DNA of 64,000 bases from Mikania micrantha (Eukaryota; Streptophyta; Magnoliopsida; Asterales; Asteraceae): the NCBI GenBank assembly GCA_009363875.1, contig CM018685.1, positions 67,653,933-67,717,932 of the forward strand, given 5' to 3'. Below the pieces are notes generated by a model that was given only the letters and a program-made list of their open reading frames with translations, had not been told where the DNA came from and made no database searches. Positions 32,767 to 45,639 of this stretch are shown piece after piece; position 1 is the first letter of the stretch, and each line of letters begins with the position of its first letter. The position numbers and the translations under genes were made by a program.

Positions 32767-35700
32767 TGTCACATCCTGAGCTGGCGGGGTTGGATCGGAT
32801 TCCCCGTCGGGCGGAAGGTTTTCTCGGGGCGCGATATCGTAAGTGATAATCGGAATGATCAGATGGTTTACATTGCAACATGATATATCAATGAGAAACT
32901 GCTAAAATAAAATAGAATTACAAAGTTAAATTACATCAGTTAAGTTTATAATTTAACAATGTAAATCTACTATCACATCATAATCTTCTATCTTGTATCT
33001 GCACAAGATATACAAAATAATTGTGTAATGATGTCCTAAAGTATGCAGGTCCAAAAGCTAGGTCCACTATCGGATATCCTAGTCCAAAGAAATGACTCTT
33101 TAGTTGACCTGTTCGTCACCTGAGAAGTCATGCAAAAATAAAATCAACACATGGTTGGTGAGTTCATATAGTTTTATAAAAATGAGTTTGAATAGCCTGA
33201 ATGACAACCTTAACCCCACCATTAACCACCTATACCATCCAATCCAGTATGCTTATATATATGGCATATGTAAGGGAACAAGCCCCAGCCAACATCCCAC
33301 CACATACTAAACCATATGATATATTGTTCCTGATGATAATTAAGCATTTCATCCCATACCTTTGATCCCGTAACCTTTGATTCTTAGCATTTGATTACCC
33401 TGAATGTTTACCTTGATTCCCCGAAATGACAACCTTAACCTCATCAACAACCACCTATGCTATCCAATCAAGTATGCTTATATATAGAGCATATGTAGGG
33501 GAACAAGCCCCAGCCAACATCCCACCACATACCGGACTGCTTAGCATATTGTTGTTAATGATAATTAAGCGTTTCACTCCATTCATCTTCAATTTAGATT
33601 CTGATTTCTACAAATAGATTTACCTTTTTATATCTAGAGTCACCATGTATTCATGATTACCCCAAAGCACTTGTAGAAATATAATATTAAATGTTTAATT
33701 AAACTAATAATTAAGCATATAATTACAACTAAGACATGATGATTGGGCCTTATTTGACTCAATCAATTAGACTTAGTTGTTGGTGGTTGTCCAAGTTGTA
33801 CCCTCTCACACGTGACCCATATCAGGTATGACTCACAAGGAGTCTACCTGAGCGTGCCGGGATTTTAATGATGCCCATAACAGCTTGACCATCTGGTCTA
33901 CTGTACATGCCGGGACTTTACGGATATCCTTTGATTCTTGATCTCTCTGATTCCCTTGATTCTGATTTTTGATTTCATTTGATAGTTCACGTTATTGCCC
34001 ATATAGCTTGACTACAAGAGTATACTATTTATGCCGGGACTTTATGTGTGTTACACGTGGTCTTGATTTCCATACAACTGACATCCACCTTAACTCAAGC
34101 ATTAATGATTTCATTAGATCTTAATGATTTCATTATTTCAATGATTCACACACATTTCTGATTTCTGATTTCCTTGAGTCTCTTGCTTTTGATCTTTAGA
34201 ATTTCCATGATTTTACAATGATAGTTGATTCTTAATTAGGATCATTTGTTTTCAGATCACACACTGAATTAGATTTCTTTGAACATGATCTTTAGCTTTA
34301 GTTCTTTTGGTTTCACTTTGAATTTAGATTCTTGAATTTGAGCTTGATGGACTAAGGGTTTGTTTAGAGTTTTAGAATTTAAGTATTACTCGTAGGAGTA
34401 ATTTAATTAACTTGTAAGTTAATTCTGCATAGCAATTACCTAGACAGGAGTCTAGGAGTATAAACAAGCATATATATGTATAACATATGATAAATAAAAG
34501 CATTTAAGTAAACAATTTAAATAAAACAGTTTATGCATGCTTCTCAGCCCCGCGTTTTAAAACAAAAATGTTGCACCTGTGTTGCTGTGCAAATGATCTA
34601 TCACAAAATGCGCTCTCGTCGTTGTTGCTTAGGTTTCTTTAGTTCCTTAGTTATTTTAAGAGAATTCGAATACTATAAGTATACGTATTAGCTGTCGTAT
34701 ATAGGGTTCGGTCTCGGTGTGCAACTTTCTAAGTACTAGCATACTTCTAATACTTAATCTTCTAGTCTAACTTAGATACCCATTTATAACCCAAATCCCA
34801 TAATCAATCACAACAAGTCTTGATTAATATGTTTAATTAATTTCATTTGAAGTTGAACATAAATTTAGAAAACCCTTTAATTTAATTTATCAAAGTTTAT
34901 ATACCATATTCTTTTATTAAAACATTTTTAACTTAGCTTAAATTAACAGTTAACGTGTGATGGGTCTAATTAAGCCCATTGGGCCCACTTAGGCCCTTTA
35001 ATGATCTTTGATTTTTAAGTGATTATTTATCACCATTTCTGAATAACCCCACATGGCTAATCAACTCCACACATCTAATTAAGTTGTGTATGTTATGATT
35101 CCTCCTAAGGTTCAAGTGTTAGTAATAGTTACACTCAACCTAGTAGGCTTTTATTTAGGTCTCCATGATTTAATAGTAACTTCTAAGGTACCAATTTAAC
35201 TCAATAGCTGTTAAGAACTCTCGTTAAATTGTTAGAATGTTTCAAGTAACACCCTTGTTATTAATCCAAGGAATTACACCTTAGTTCCTACAAAGGGTAG
35301 ATTTGCATGAAATTACATACCCTATATCATTCCCATGCACATACATAATTTAGCTCATGCATGTACATGTACTCAAACTCCTATGTAATATATAAAAACT
35401 AAGGATTTTGAGATTATTTTGGTTTGACGTCCCTAAGGTAGCGAACCTATGGATACAAGACACGGTTCGGCTAGGATAATAGAGAGGTTCGGCTATCCTT
35501 ACTTCAAATCGAAAAGGCTCGGTCCAGGTTTGTGGAGTTCGGTGCTAGGTTCGGCTATTATGGAGGTTCGGCCATTGTGAGGGAAACCTTAGGTTCGGCT
35601 AAGTCCAAAAATGATCTTAAGTTCGCCGTCCTTAGTCACAGGTTCGTGTCATTCGGAGGAACAAGGTTCGGCTAGGTATGATGGTTCGTGTCAAGTGATG

Positions 35701-36777
35701 GTTCAGTCGATGTAGGGTTCGTCTACTATGGGAGGTTCGTGAGTATCCTAGGTTCGTTCGTAACAGGTTCGTGGGTCAGATGCAGGTTCGTTGCAGTGCT
35801 CCAGGGTTCGGCTAGCAGGAGTGGGGTTCGGTTAGCCATTGGTTCGTCCAGATGGCATGGGTTCTTGATGCTTAGGTTCGGCCCACAAAAGGTTCGTGAC
35901 CTCCTTATTGGCGCCTAACAGGTTCGTCCGATCTTGTTTGAGTCGCGACCCATCATCATCATCTCCTTCTCCAATTCTAACCTGTTACAATCAGTTTTCT
36001 AGAGCTTCCTATTTGCTAACATGGCTTATTTCAAGTTTATTAAGTGTTTAGAACCGGTTAAATAACAACAACTACAAGGGCTCGTGAAACACCTAAAACC
36101 GAAATTAATATAAGGATTTACCTAAAAAATGATGGATAAATGTTCAGATCCTTTATACTTCCTTGTTCTACACAACGAGATGATCGTTTTGGCTCCAAGA
36201 ACACTTAAATCCGTGGCGAATTGAGAAGAAATTTTAGTGAGAAGCTTGAGATTTTAGAGAGAGAGAGCTAGAGAGAGAGTGACGAAATTTGGTGGAGAAA
36301 ATGAGTTGGTGGAGGTTGTTGTGTAAAGACTTAGGAAAATACTCGGTAGTTCAATCTTGTTCGGTTTCGCGTAAAATGTCGTTTCTCGTGGTTTTCGTCA
36401 CGAACCGACATGGTTTGTAAAATAGAATTTGTAAAAGTAATTTAAGTGGTTATTCCTAGTAAATTAACTAAATATCTTTCGTTTATTTTAAATTTTCAAA
36501 AATATTAAATTTACAGTTTAAAATCGAATCGTACAGTTGCCGCGCGTATTCGTTCAAAATGGCATTCGTACGAACACGACGATAACTATACTTTTCAATA
36601 TTGTTTTCTAATTATCGGACATCATTCAGAACGTTAAACTTCCAGATTGATTCGTACAGATCGTCATCTATACGAATAACCCGTCGGTTTATCATTCACG
36701 TAACGATATCCGTGTTGTTTTTTTCTGTAAAGCCTCTCATACGTTTATACATAATATAATCCTAACACATAATCACA
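32767..36777 (-). repeat. LTR-derived block (TGTCACATCC end)
   Basis: Starts TGTCACATCCTGAGCTGG, like the TGTCACACCCC edge of the solo LTR at 42788. Shares ACCTGAGAAGTCATGC plus GTTGGTGAGTTCA spacing with that LTR (33118-33165 against 43106-43153), so both are related LTR sequence, probably minus strand. It contains a ~160-bp direct duplication (about 33200-33350 and 33426-33578), several TGCCGGGACTTTA words (33850-34050) and the GGTTCG cluster. No gag or pol frame seen. The right edge is uncertain: a TAACA repeat occurs at 32762-32766 and 37529-37533, so the element may extend to 37528. Confidence 0.5.
35462..35930. repeat. GGTTCG cluster, about 19 exact copies in 470 bp
   Basis: The hexamer GGTTCG recurs at irregular 15-40-bp spacing, first mostly as GGTTCGGCTA, then mostly as GGTTCGT. 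Inter-copy sequence is not conserved, so it is not an ordinary tandem repeat. It lies inside LTR-derived sequence. Function unknown. Confidence 0.75.
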
Positions 36778-37528
36778 TGATGGTTCTGTGTTGCCAGATA
36801 ATTATCTGACTGATGAACCATGTTTACTGTGTTTAGTTTCTCTGAACTGATCTTGAATTCACTGTTTGTTACATGAAATGATAACAATATATGATATGAA
36901 TATGAAATACACTGACATGCTATAGAGGTTGTACTTGATTACTGTTCATGATACTTTTTGAGATCACTGTTCCGGTACGATTCTGGCACTGATGTTACAT
37001 AACATGATGACGTAGGATAGTAATCCTCCATATGACCCGAATAAGAGGCTCAAAAGATGAAAGGTAAAATAGCCAGATGGCAAGGAAACTAAAGACAAAC
37101 AGAACGGACCAAAGGAATAATCAAAGAACGATAGGAGAACACTTTTATACGATGGACAAAAGAAGGAAGTAGTCAAGTCGAAAAAGAAGCAGAAAAACTG
37201 AGTTGTGTGCAGGTCAACTTATTGCACCAAAATGAGAAAGTCTAAGACACACAAGGAAGTCTCTTGAAAAGCATGGGGCTGCCACCATAAAAAAGGAAAG
37301 GATCTAATTCCTAGGTCTCAGGTTATGAAATCTCACTTCACATTCCGTTCACTACTTTCTCTCTAACTTAACATCTCCGATCGAATTCTTATTCTCACGC
37401 CGGAGTCCAATCGCAGGAGGCTCCCTCTTTCGGTAAGGCTAACGGTGATTTCGGTTCTTAGCAGGATAGCTAGGAAGGAGCTCGGAGATCAAGTTCAACC
37501 AGAGAGTCGTTCAACCGTTACTCGAACA
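36778..37528 (+). mobile_element. Candidate 751-bp solo LTR
   Basis: Starts TGATGGTTCTG, ends ...CTCGAACA (TG...CA) and is flanked by TCACA (36773-36777) and TAACA (37529-37533), a 4 of 5 match for a 5-bp TSD. The interior has promoter/R-region character: pyrimidine-rich CACTACTTTCTCTCTAACTT, then GGAGTCCAATCGCAGGAGGC. The alternative is that it is the terminal part of the larger block at 32767. Confidence 0.45.
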
Positions 37529-37533
37529 TAACA

Positions 37534-38967
37534 TGTATAAAATAAAAGTTACATATACATAAGTTTGGGTTCTTTTCTTTGTTATCGTCTGAACCCACTT
37601 CTAAACGGAACAAATTAGTGTAAATAATTGACTATTAATGGTTTCACATATCTCGTTGTGGGCTCGATAGTGTACAACACTTAGGTGTGGATTCGGAAAA
37701 TTCTGCCCACATCTGTTGCATAAATGAACCTTGTGACTCTTTATGTCTTGCAAACATCAAGAAACAATTAAAATCACAAATGCTAGTTATAATCTTGCAA
37801 ATACTCAAAAAAAATGCCAACTTTTAAGTCAAGGAACTAATGTTTTCGATCAACAATGGGATTGCTAAGAAAACTAGTAACCTCGACCAATCAGATGTTA
37901 TAATAACAATTTCTTTTGAACCAATTACAAAAGAAACCTTCAAAATAATTAGTAAAAGGTGAGAGAGAAAAATCGACTGTGAGTGAATAAATCATACAAA
38001 ACCTTTAAAGACCAATCAAGAAATCATTAAAATCCTTGAAGAACTAATGAATAAATAGTAAAAGAAGATGACTAAGAACTTCCTGGTTACCAAAAAGACA
38101 GAAAAAAAATCAAATAAAACCACTTGATTACACACACATCACACTATTAGTTTCATATATGTAATTTGTCTTTTTGTTTGACCTTGTCTTCACTTTTGGG
38201 TTGGAGTCCACCATTGCTACCTCACATTGTAAACCATCATCGTCACTTCGATGTTGGCTTTCGTTCATCATCTTCATTTTCATCGTCGGTTTCAACCCAT
38301 CATCGTTTTTGCTATCATCTCCATCTTCGTTTCCATCTACCTGACAGAAAAGGGAAAAAAAAGAAAGAATTTTTGTAAAACCCCCAATGTTATTGATAGT
38401 TCTTCGTTTTACCTGTGTTTCTGGTTTCGCTCTATATCAAAAAAAATTACAGATGAAAGCATTTCGAGGTTTCAAAACTGAAGCTAAATAATTATACGTG
38501 AAGAGTGGGATGTTTAACAGGGAAGGATGTTAATATTGAATAGTTGAGAGTGTTAAAAAAACACGTATAATCTTTATGTTTTTTGTTTTTTTGTGTGAAT
38601 TAATGAGATTCCAAAAAAAAAAATGGTTCCCCTTTCTTAGAGCAACGAATACATGCATAACGGTTAGATTGAAGTTTTATCATTCTAAGTATGAGCTTAT
38701 GATGATGATAGTTTGGCCATAAACGTGTAGCAATTAGCTAAATCCATTTGGAAATATCAGCCTATGTTGAGCATTTTAAAAATTGGCTATACACACCATC
38801 TTGAAAACGATGCATGAGGTTCACATGTGCAAGGGCTAAAAAGTGTTGGGCCAACTTGGATTTGATATAATAACAAATCCACACTCAGAACTCAGAAGAA
38901 GGGGAAAAAAAAAACTTTTCATCTTAGGTGATAATTAGCCAAGTTCAAATTTAAATTTTCTCAAAGC
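37534..38967. other. Intergenic DNA, no gene seen
   Basis: Short open frames near 38166-38481 are His/Ser/Phe-rich translations of CATCATC-rich sequence with no recognised domain. Nothing else supported. Confidence 0.4.
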
Positions 38968-38975
38968 CTTCTAAC

Positions 38976-39356
38976 TATGCATGGCAAAATGGGCGGGTTG
39001 AGTAGGGTTGGGTAACGGGTCAGAACATGTTTTAAAATGAGTTCCGGGTCTAAATGGATTGTTCTTAAAAAACATCAATTTAATTTAACTTAAGATGTGT
39101 TATAAGTAAACAAATAGTCCATTTGGATAATTTTTAGTGATTTTCTCTTCAAATATGTTATTAATCATTCTTACATTGTTTGAATCAATTGCATTTACAT
39201 ACTTGTTTGGTTACCCGTCTTGACTGCATTGTGTTTAGGTGCTACACATCTCAACCTATTCAATATTATAATGTTACCCATTTCAACCTATTATGATACA
39301 ATTGTTTTTCCAAACCAACCCATTTCCTTTGACATGGGTAAAAATTGCCACCTCTA
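38976..39356. mobile_element. hAT-type MITE, GGCAAAATGGG motif family
   Basis: The left terminus TATGCATGGCAAAATGGG and the right terminus ...ATTGCCACCTCTA are imperfect inverted copies. They are flanked by an exact 8-bp TSD CTTCTAAC (38968-38975 and 39357-39364). Interior words include GGGTTGGGTAACGGGTC and CAACCTATT. 381 bp, non-coding. Confidence 0.82.
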
Positions 39357-39364
39357 CTTCTAAC

Positions 39365-40143
39365 TTGTGTCATAAGATTGCTTTTATATTCAAATTAGGT
39401 TATACAAACTTGCACTCTTCACCTATAAACTCATGTATAACATAACTAAAATCCTGATTGTCTTAAATGTTTATTCAAATTAAGTTAAATAGTAGATTAT
39501 ATTCAAATCATTTGGAACTATATTTTGTTGTTTAATATGTAATTTTCTTCTATTGTATTGGATTTACTGGGTACCACTGTTACTTGTATATTTAACTAGT
39601 GGATTTTGTTGCATGTTTGCAGCTATGATATTGAATTGCCCAAAAAAATATGTATAAAGTTATAACGACTTGATTTTAAATATCAAAATGTAGATAAAAA
39701 AGTACGTTGAAATCGTATATTCGAAAGTAAGAAAAAGTCATGCCATTGCAAAAATAAGCATTAAGAAACACCTAAACATAGTAAAAAAAAAAAAGTAAAA
39801 CATACCATATTTGATCCGATTTGATCTTAAAAAAAGTTCATGTCAAAATATAGACTCACAAGTTTTTGAATAAAATTTATAGCAAAACATAAATGAAATT
39901 TAAGCATGCAATAACGACATGTATCGGCTTGATGAAAATAAAATATTTTAAAAAATAAAAATAAAGTAAAATATATGTAAAATATGTTAAAAATATTAAA
40001 ATAATAAAAACATTAAATTAAGTAAAAAATGTGATGGGTCTAGGTCTATGTATGTGTGAGTATGAAGCATATAACAAAAAAGCATCAAGTCATGTCTCAT
40101 TTGTTGATTATGTAATCTTTTATTTTAGTTTTATTATTTATAA
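39365..40143. other. A/T-rich intergenic DNA, no gene seen
   Basis: No coding signal or recognised repeat boundary. Confidence 0.4.
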
Positions 40144-40182
40144 CTAGGTTTAATCCCACCCGCGCGTTGCGACGGGTTATCA
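40144..40182 (-). mobile_element. Helitron 3-prime terminus (minus strand)
   Basis: On the minus strand the sequence reads hairpin CCCGTCGCAACGCGCGGG, a spacer and CTAG ending at 40144, followed by T. The body of the element would extend rightward across the minisatellite at 40410-41235. The 5-prime TC end was not located. Confidence 0.65.
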
Positions 40183-40377
40183 CAGTACACTCCCGAGAAC
40201 GGGTGTTATATATCATTTGCAAAAGTATAAGTTACATAACAAAATCAAATATCTCATCACAAACTCTATACAATTTTTCATAAAAATATAAAATTATACA
40301 AAATCCTAACAAATATGTTACAAAAATATTAGACAAAATTACTTACAAAATCTTTCTTACCGACAACCAATCATTTG

Positions 40378-40380
<3 letters not shown>

Positions 40381-40410
<30 letters not shown>
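40381..40410. repeat. (TA)n microsatellite
   Basis: About 15 TA units bordering the minisatellite. Confidence 0.85.
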
Positions 40411-40411
<1 letters not shown>

Positions 40412-41205
40412 AAAGGCAACTTTAAAAAGTTTTAGTGGCAAAAATCGAAAAAACAAAACTTTATATTATATAAAAGTTTTAGTGGCCAAGATCGAAAAAA
40501 CAAAACTTTAAAAGTTTTAGTGGCCAAAATCAAAAAAAACAAAACTTTATATTATATAAAAGTTTTAGTAGCTAAAATCGAAAAAAAAAACTTTACTATT
40601 AAGTTTTAGTGGCCAAAATCGAAAAAACAAAACTTTATATTATATAAAAGTTTTAGTGTCAAAATATAAAAAAACAAAACTTTATAAAGTTTTAGTGGCC
40701 AAAACCAAAAAAACAAAACTTTATATTATATAAAAGTTTTAGTGGCATAAATCGAAAAAACAAAACTTTAAAAGATTTAGTGGCTAAAATCGAAAAAACA
40801 AAACTTTATATTATACAAAAGTTTTAGTGACCAAAATCGAAAAAACAAAACTTTAAAAGTTTTAGTGGCCAAAATCAAAAAAACAAAACTTTATATTATA
40901 TAAAAGTTTTAGTGACCAAAATAAAAAAAAACAAAACTTTATATTATATAAAAGTTTTAGTGGCAAAAATCGAAAAAACAAAACTTTAAAAAGTTTTAGT
41001 GGCCAAAATCGAAAAAACAAAACTTTAAAAAGTTTTAGTGGCCAAAATCGAAGAAACAAAACTTTATATTATATAAAAGTTTTAGTGATAAAAATCGAAA
41101 AAACAAAACTTTAAAAGTTTTTGTGGCCAAAATTGAAAAACAAAACTTAATATTATATTAAAGTTTTAGTGAACAAAATCGAAAAAACAAAACTTTACTA
41201 TTCCT
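40410..41205. repeat. AGTTTTAGTGGCCAAAATCG minisatellite
   Basis: About 18 tandem copies of a unit containing AAGTTTTAGTGGCCAAAATC, then GAAAAAACAAAACTTTA. Units come in two lengths, depending on whether a TATTATATAAA insert is present. AAAGTTTT and AAAACTTT within each unit make it self-complementary. It lies next to a Helitron 3-prime end. A decayed relative is at 7015-7815. Open frames here are translations of the repeat. Confidence 0.85.
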
Positions 41206-41635
41206 TTTCAATGTCTTTTAATATATATAATAATGGTTGGTCCAATAGACTTTACGATCACAGAAGTTTAAAGATAGACTTCACGAAAGTTTAAAGATAG
41301 ATTCCACGTAAATCAGACAACGTTAAAATGCAAGTTTTTCCGACATATGATATCAAGAGCCTACCTAAGACTCAACCTATCATCACTTACTAAAACAACA
41401 TCCTATGATAAGACCATTATTTCAAGTAATCTTGAAATAACACTACTTGTATCATTCGATCATTTGACATATTACAAAACTTGAATACAACTAGAAGAGA
41501 CATTGAATCTATTAAACCCATGTGAATGTGTTCAATACACAAAGGTTGTCCGGTTAGCAAGACCTAAAACTAAATTAATATATATATTAATTTGCAAATA
41601 TTTTCATACACACAAAATCACTATTCACTTTTTCA

Positions 41636-41790
41636 GACACACATCACACACATACACACATCACACACACACAAACGACTTTTTCACACACACACATCAC
41701 ACACACACATATCACACACACGCACACACATCACACAAATGGTGGGACCCAACATCTCACACACACATACATACATACATATATATATAT
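41636..41790. repeat. (CA)n / CACACATCAC and (ATAC)n microsatellites
   Basis: Interrupted CACACA tracts with TCACACA words, followed by CATACATACATA and a (TA)n run. The His/Thr-rich open frame across it is a translation of the repeat. Confidence 0.8.
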
Positions 41791-41798
41791 ATATGTAT

Positions 41799-42056
41799 AG
41801 AGTTTGTATCATATGAAAACCCGATCTTAGAGAGAAAACCTTTAAACCCTATCTGGGTCATTGATTTGGAATCTTGAAAATAAACATGTGGTCTACATTA
41901 ACCCACATTAAAACTGATTTGTTTATCCAAAATCTAATTTTTTATTCAAGTTTAATGTGTACCACATATTTTATTTTCAAAAGTCCAAATCAATGGTCCA
42001 GATTGGGTTTAAGGGTTTTCTCTCTTATACCGGGTTTTGACAGGATACAAACCCTC
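41799..42056. mobile_element. Foldback MITE, GAGTTTGTATC family
   Basis: The left arm (AGAGTTTGTATCATATGAAA, GAGAGAAAACCTTTAAACCC, CATTGATTTGGA) pairs along its whole length with the right arm, ending ...GGATACAAACCCTC. 258 bp with arms of about 115 bp. Left flank is a TA run. Confidence 0.7.
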
Positions 42057-42730
42057 ACATAATCACTATTCACTACCGCGTCTAAAAATCAAAAGATAGA
42101 TTTTAATACTTTTCAATTAATTTGAAATTTTCGTTTATAACCCTGAAGTTTGAACTCTTATTTTTAAGGCCCTCTCACTTTACTCACATATTTTTAATGT
42201 TTACATGATTTTAACGCGTCATTAGGTTATCTGATAAATGTCATAATTATATTAATTTGATCGCAATGGCCTCATGAACGTTTATATAAATTTCTAACCC
42301 AAACGGTCACAGAAATTTTGCGCGTTGTTTACATGCCTATAACGCATCCGTACGTTATCGAATATTTGTATCGTTTATATCATTTTTATCGTAATTAGTT
42401 CACAAACAATTTAGATTTAATAATTTTATAAACCATGAGAATTATATATACTACATATATATACGATTTACATTTAATAATTTTATAATATTTGTATCAT
42501 TTATAAATTCTACATTTACGCAGGGCCTTTTTTTTATTCTTCTGTAATCACAGTCTTTACTATTAAATAAGTTCTTAATCTTCAACCCTTAGTTTCAAAG
42601 CTTACGTTATAGATCTTGTATAGGATATTTTCGTGCATTTTATTGTACACGATTTTCACCTCATGTTCTGTTGATTTTTTTTACGTCAGTATATCAGACC
42701 TCGCCGCAACACGCGGGTCCTGTATACTAG
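42057..42730 (+). mobile_element. Helitron fragment with 3-prime terminus
   Basis: Ends with a short hairpin CCGCAACACGCGG, a spacer and CTAG (42727-42730) followed by T. The upstream 650 bp is A/T-rich non-coding sequence. The 5-prime end is not identified, so the left boundary is nominal. Confidence 0.5.
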
Positions 42731-43843
42731 TTAATAATAAAGGGTAACATATTGTACATACCTTAATTACAAGTGTCGGTGGTTTTCTGTCACACCCCAA
42801 ATTCTCACGTGCGGTGTCAGACCGCGCAGGTGTGACGTGGTCAGGATCATAGCTCTTGGTCATATAGAATGACTCTATATGAGTTACACAAACATACAGT
42901 TTTATAAATATATCAAGTTTAATAAATACGCAGCGGAATAGATAAAATGTCAAGCAGCGGAAATATAAATTGTTATCAAACACTACATGTTTACAATTGT
43001 TTTAAATCACACAAATCAAAATACAAGCCTAGGAGGAGAGTCTATATGCATGCAAGACTCCTCAGTGCATCTCCATGTGCATCCTAGCTTGTGATCTATC
43101 AATTACCTGAGAATACATGCGAAAATTTGTTAACATAAAGTTGGTGAGTTCACAGGTTTAGACAGTAGTAAAACAGTAAGACAGACATATACTGGGTATG
43201 CTAAGTTGTTTGTTAGATCCACGATCCGGAGTGTGTCAGTTCATCTTACCGAAACTCGATTGTTTCCTTTGTCTCCCCGGGTCATCACTGAACCCAGAGT
43301 CAACATCGATATTACACTCGTCATGACCTCCAGTCACAGTTGTTGTCGAGTGGGGCTAGTCAAACCCAGTAGTACTACGTAATAACGACTCGTTTGTTAC
43401 ACAACTAACAGTAATGATATGTGTGGACTTGTTGAGATAATAGTTACACTCAAAATGTTTTTTACAACATACCAGTCGTATATCTAAAACAGTTGCATAG
43501 TATTCTCACCCCAAGAGTTTATCAAAACAGTTAAGTATAAAAGTGGGGCTGTAAACTCACCTGAGTTTAGCAGTAACGTTCGTCACGTGAACGGTGTAGT
43601 GCGCCTCTAGCGGTTACCTATATCATATAGGTGTTATAAGTTTGTGTTCACATTCGTGTGGGTCTCACAGGACCATATTCGTGTCCAAAAAACTCCAAGT
43701 TGTTATGTGGGTCGCGTTGATCGTGTTTGACCTAACGACCCGTTGGTGGCGTGTTTAGTTCAAGTGATCGCTTCACGTGCGGTTTGTGTCATGTGATGTG
43801 TGTGAGCACATAAATTGCATTCATGGGATAACTTACTATTTAT

Positions 43844-44339
43844 CAATGTTGTAAAAATCGGCCTAGGCGCCGCCTAGGCGCTAGGCGCCCATCTACTGTC
43901 TAATTTTTAGCCTAGGCGATGCCTAGGCGGCCCGATCAGATTTTTATTTTTTTCACTTTTTTGACTTTTTATGACTTTTTTTTGACTTTTTTATGGTAAA
44001 AAGGGACCAATTTTATGATTATTTAGACATTTCTCAACCATAAATCTTTAATATGTCTCTGAAACATCGAATCCAGACAGTTAACATCGAAATGTATCTC
44101 TAAACTTTGAACTCAGTGTTTAAGTTTGCACTTTAAAGTAGTTTTTTTAGTATATTTAAGTATATTTTTTAAAATTATTTGAAGTATTATATTAAATTAT
44201 TGATATTGATGTGTGTATATAATATATATTTGTAAAATTACATATAAAAATTCCAATCCGCCTAGCGCCGATTAATCCCGATTAATCCCTAGGCGGTACC
44301 TCGCCGCCCGACTAACGCCTAGCGACTTCTACAACCATG
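43844..44339. mobile_element. hAT-type MITE, GCCTAGGCG motif family
   Basis: The termini CAATGTTGTAAAAATCG and CGACTTCTACAACCATG are inverted copies. They are flanked by an exact 8-bp TSD CTATTTAT (43836-43843 and 44340-44347). The ends are packed with GCCTAGGCG/CGCCTAGCG words. 496 bp, non-coding, nested in the solo LTR and hence younger. Confidence 0.85.
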
Positions 44340-45639
44340 CTATTTATAGTAAGTTTCCACTTTAGGAAAGTTTCCAATTCAAGTAGGTCATACAAGGAAT
44401 CACTTTCCGTTTGTTCTACGATGCATAGTTAACCTATATGAACATGTTATCACGTAGCATTCAATCATACATAGTCAAATAATCATGTTTCTCATTTAAA
44501 AGTTACTATTTATAGAAGGTTCACATGTCTCATTATCCTAGTTATCAATAATCCTTTCTAACATGGTCCTAGGATCCTCAACATCATCATCATAATCCAA
44601 AATTGGCCAAACCGACCTTTATGGACAAGTTCATTAGCCAAAGTTTCTATTTATGGAAACTTGTGACAGTTACTCATATTTCAATCATTCTAATGAATCA
44701 AAACATCTAATATCATCATGTTAAGACCAAATAGCCATGTTAAACATACTACAATATCTAGTTCATCAATCTTTAATCATTTGTAGCTTAAAAGTTACCA
44801 TATTTAGAAACAATGGTGTAAATCACTTCTTTTAACAATTCTAGTAACCCAAATACATCAATAATCATCATATTAGTTCCAAATCATCATCTTAATAACA
44901 TACAAGTCCCTATTTCATTATCTATTATCATTTTGTAACAACAAAGTTACTAAAAATAGCAATATTCATAAATGCACATTTCTTGACAAGGATAACCACA
45001 ATGGATCTTGTAGATCATCCCCAATATCATCAATAATCATTCATTATCATTCAAATCATTCTAAAACATGTTAGATCATGCATGCATGTAATCAAATATA
45101 GCCATTCCTAACAAAATCATCAAATACCCAATAAATCTAATCAAGATCATCATGGATCATCTCCATATCATCAAATCTATTCTTAAATCATTTAATCACA
45201 AATCCAAGATGGTGAAATTTCGTGCATGAGGTGTGTGAGTGATTGCATGTGGGTGATTTCTCATGCATGTGTGTGTTTGAGTGATTTTGTGTAATGTAGT
45301 GCAAGAAGCTACCTCCAAGAGCTTCCTTGAAGCTTGATTGCTACTGGAACAGGTCTAGATGGCTTCAAGAAGTCCTGGTATTGTCTCAATCAGCAGCTAA
45401 AAAGGTTGTATGGTGATGGATGATGCTCCCACAAGTCATCCTTCTTGCTTCTCAACCTCCAAACCTTCAATGTGGCTTCCCAAAGATTGTTAATGGCTTC
45501 CAGAGGTGTTTGAAAGGGGATTGCAGGGTATAATGATGAGCATGGGGTCTGGGGTTAATGAGGATAAGGGTAGGGTGGCTTAAGAAATGATTAACATTGG
45601 TTTAATCAGGATTTTGCTTGTCAGACTCCATCGCGTACC

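Noticed and set aside
35432..35445. CCTAAGGTAGCGAA, identical to the core of the 23S/25S rRNA I-CeuI site
   Set aside because: Only about 14 bases match and the surrounding sequence is not rRNA-like; it lies in LTR-derived DNA, so it is most likely chance.
40410..41205. CRISPR-like regular repeat array
   Set aside because: The spacers are not unique, the units are contiguous and self-similar, and the genome is a plant; it is a minisatellite.
41503..41877. A 124-codon His/Thr-rich frame
   Set aside because: It translates the CACACA microsatellite and a foldback MITE.
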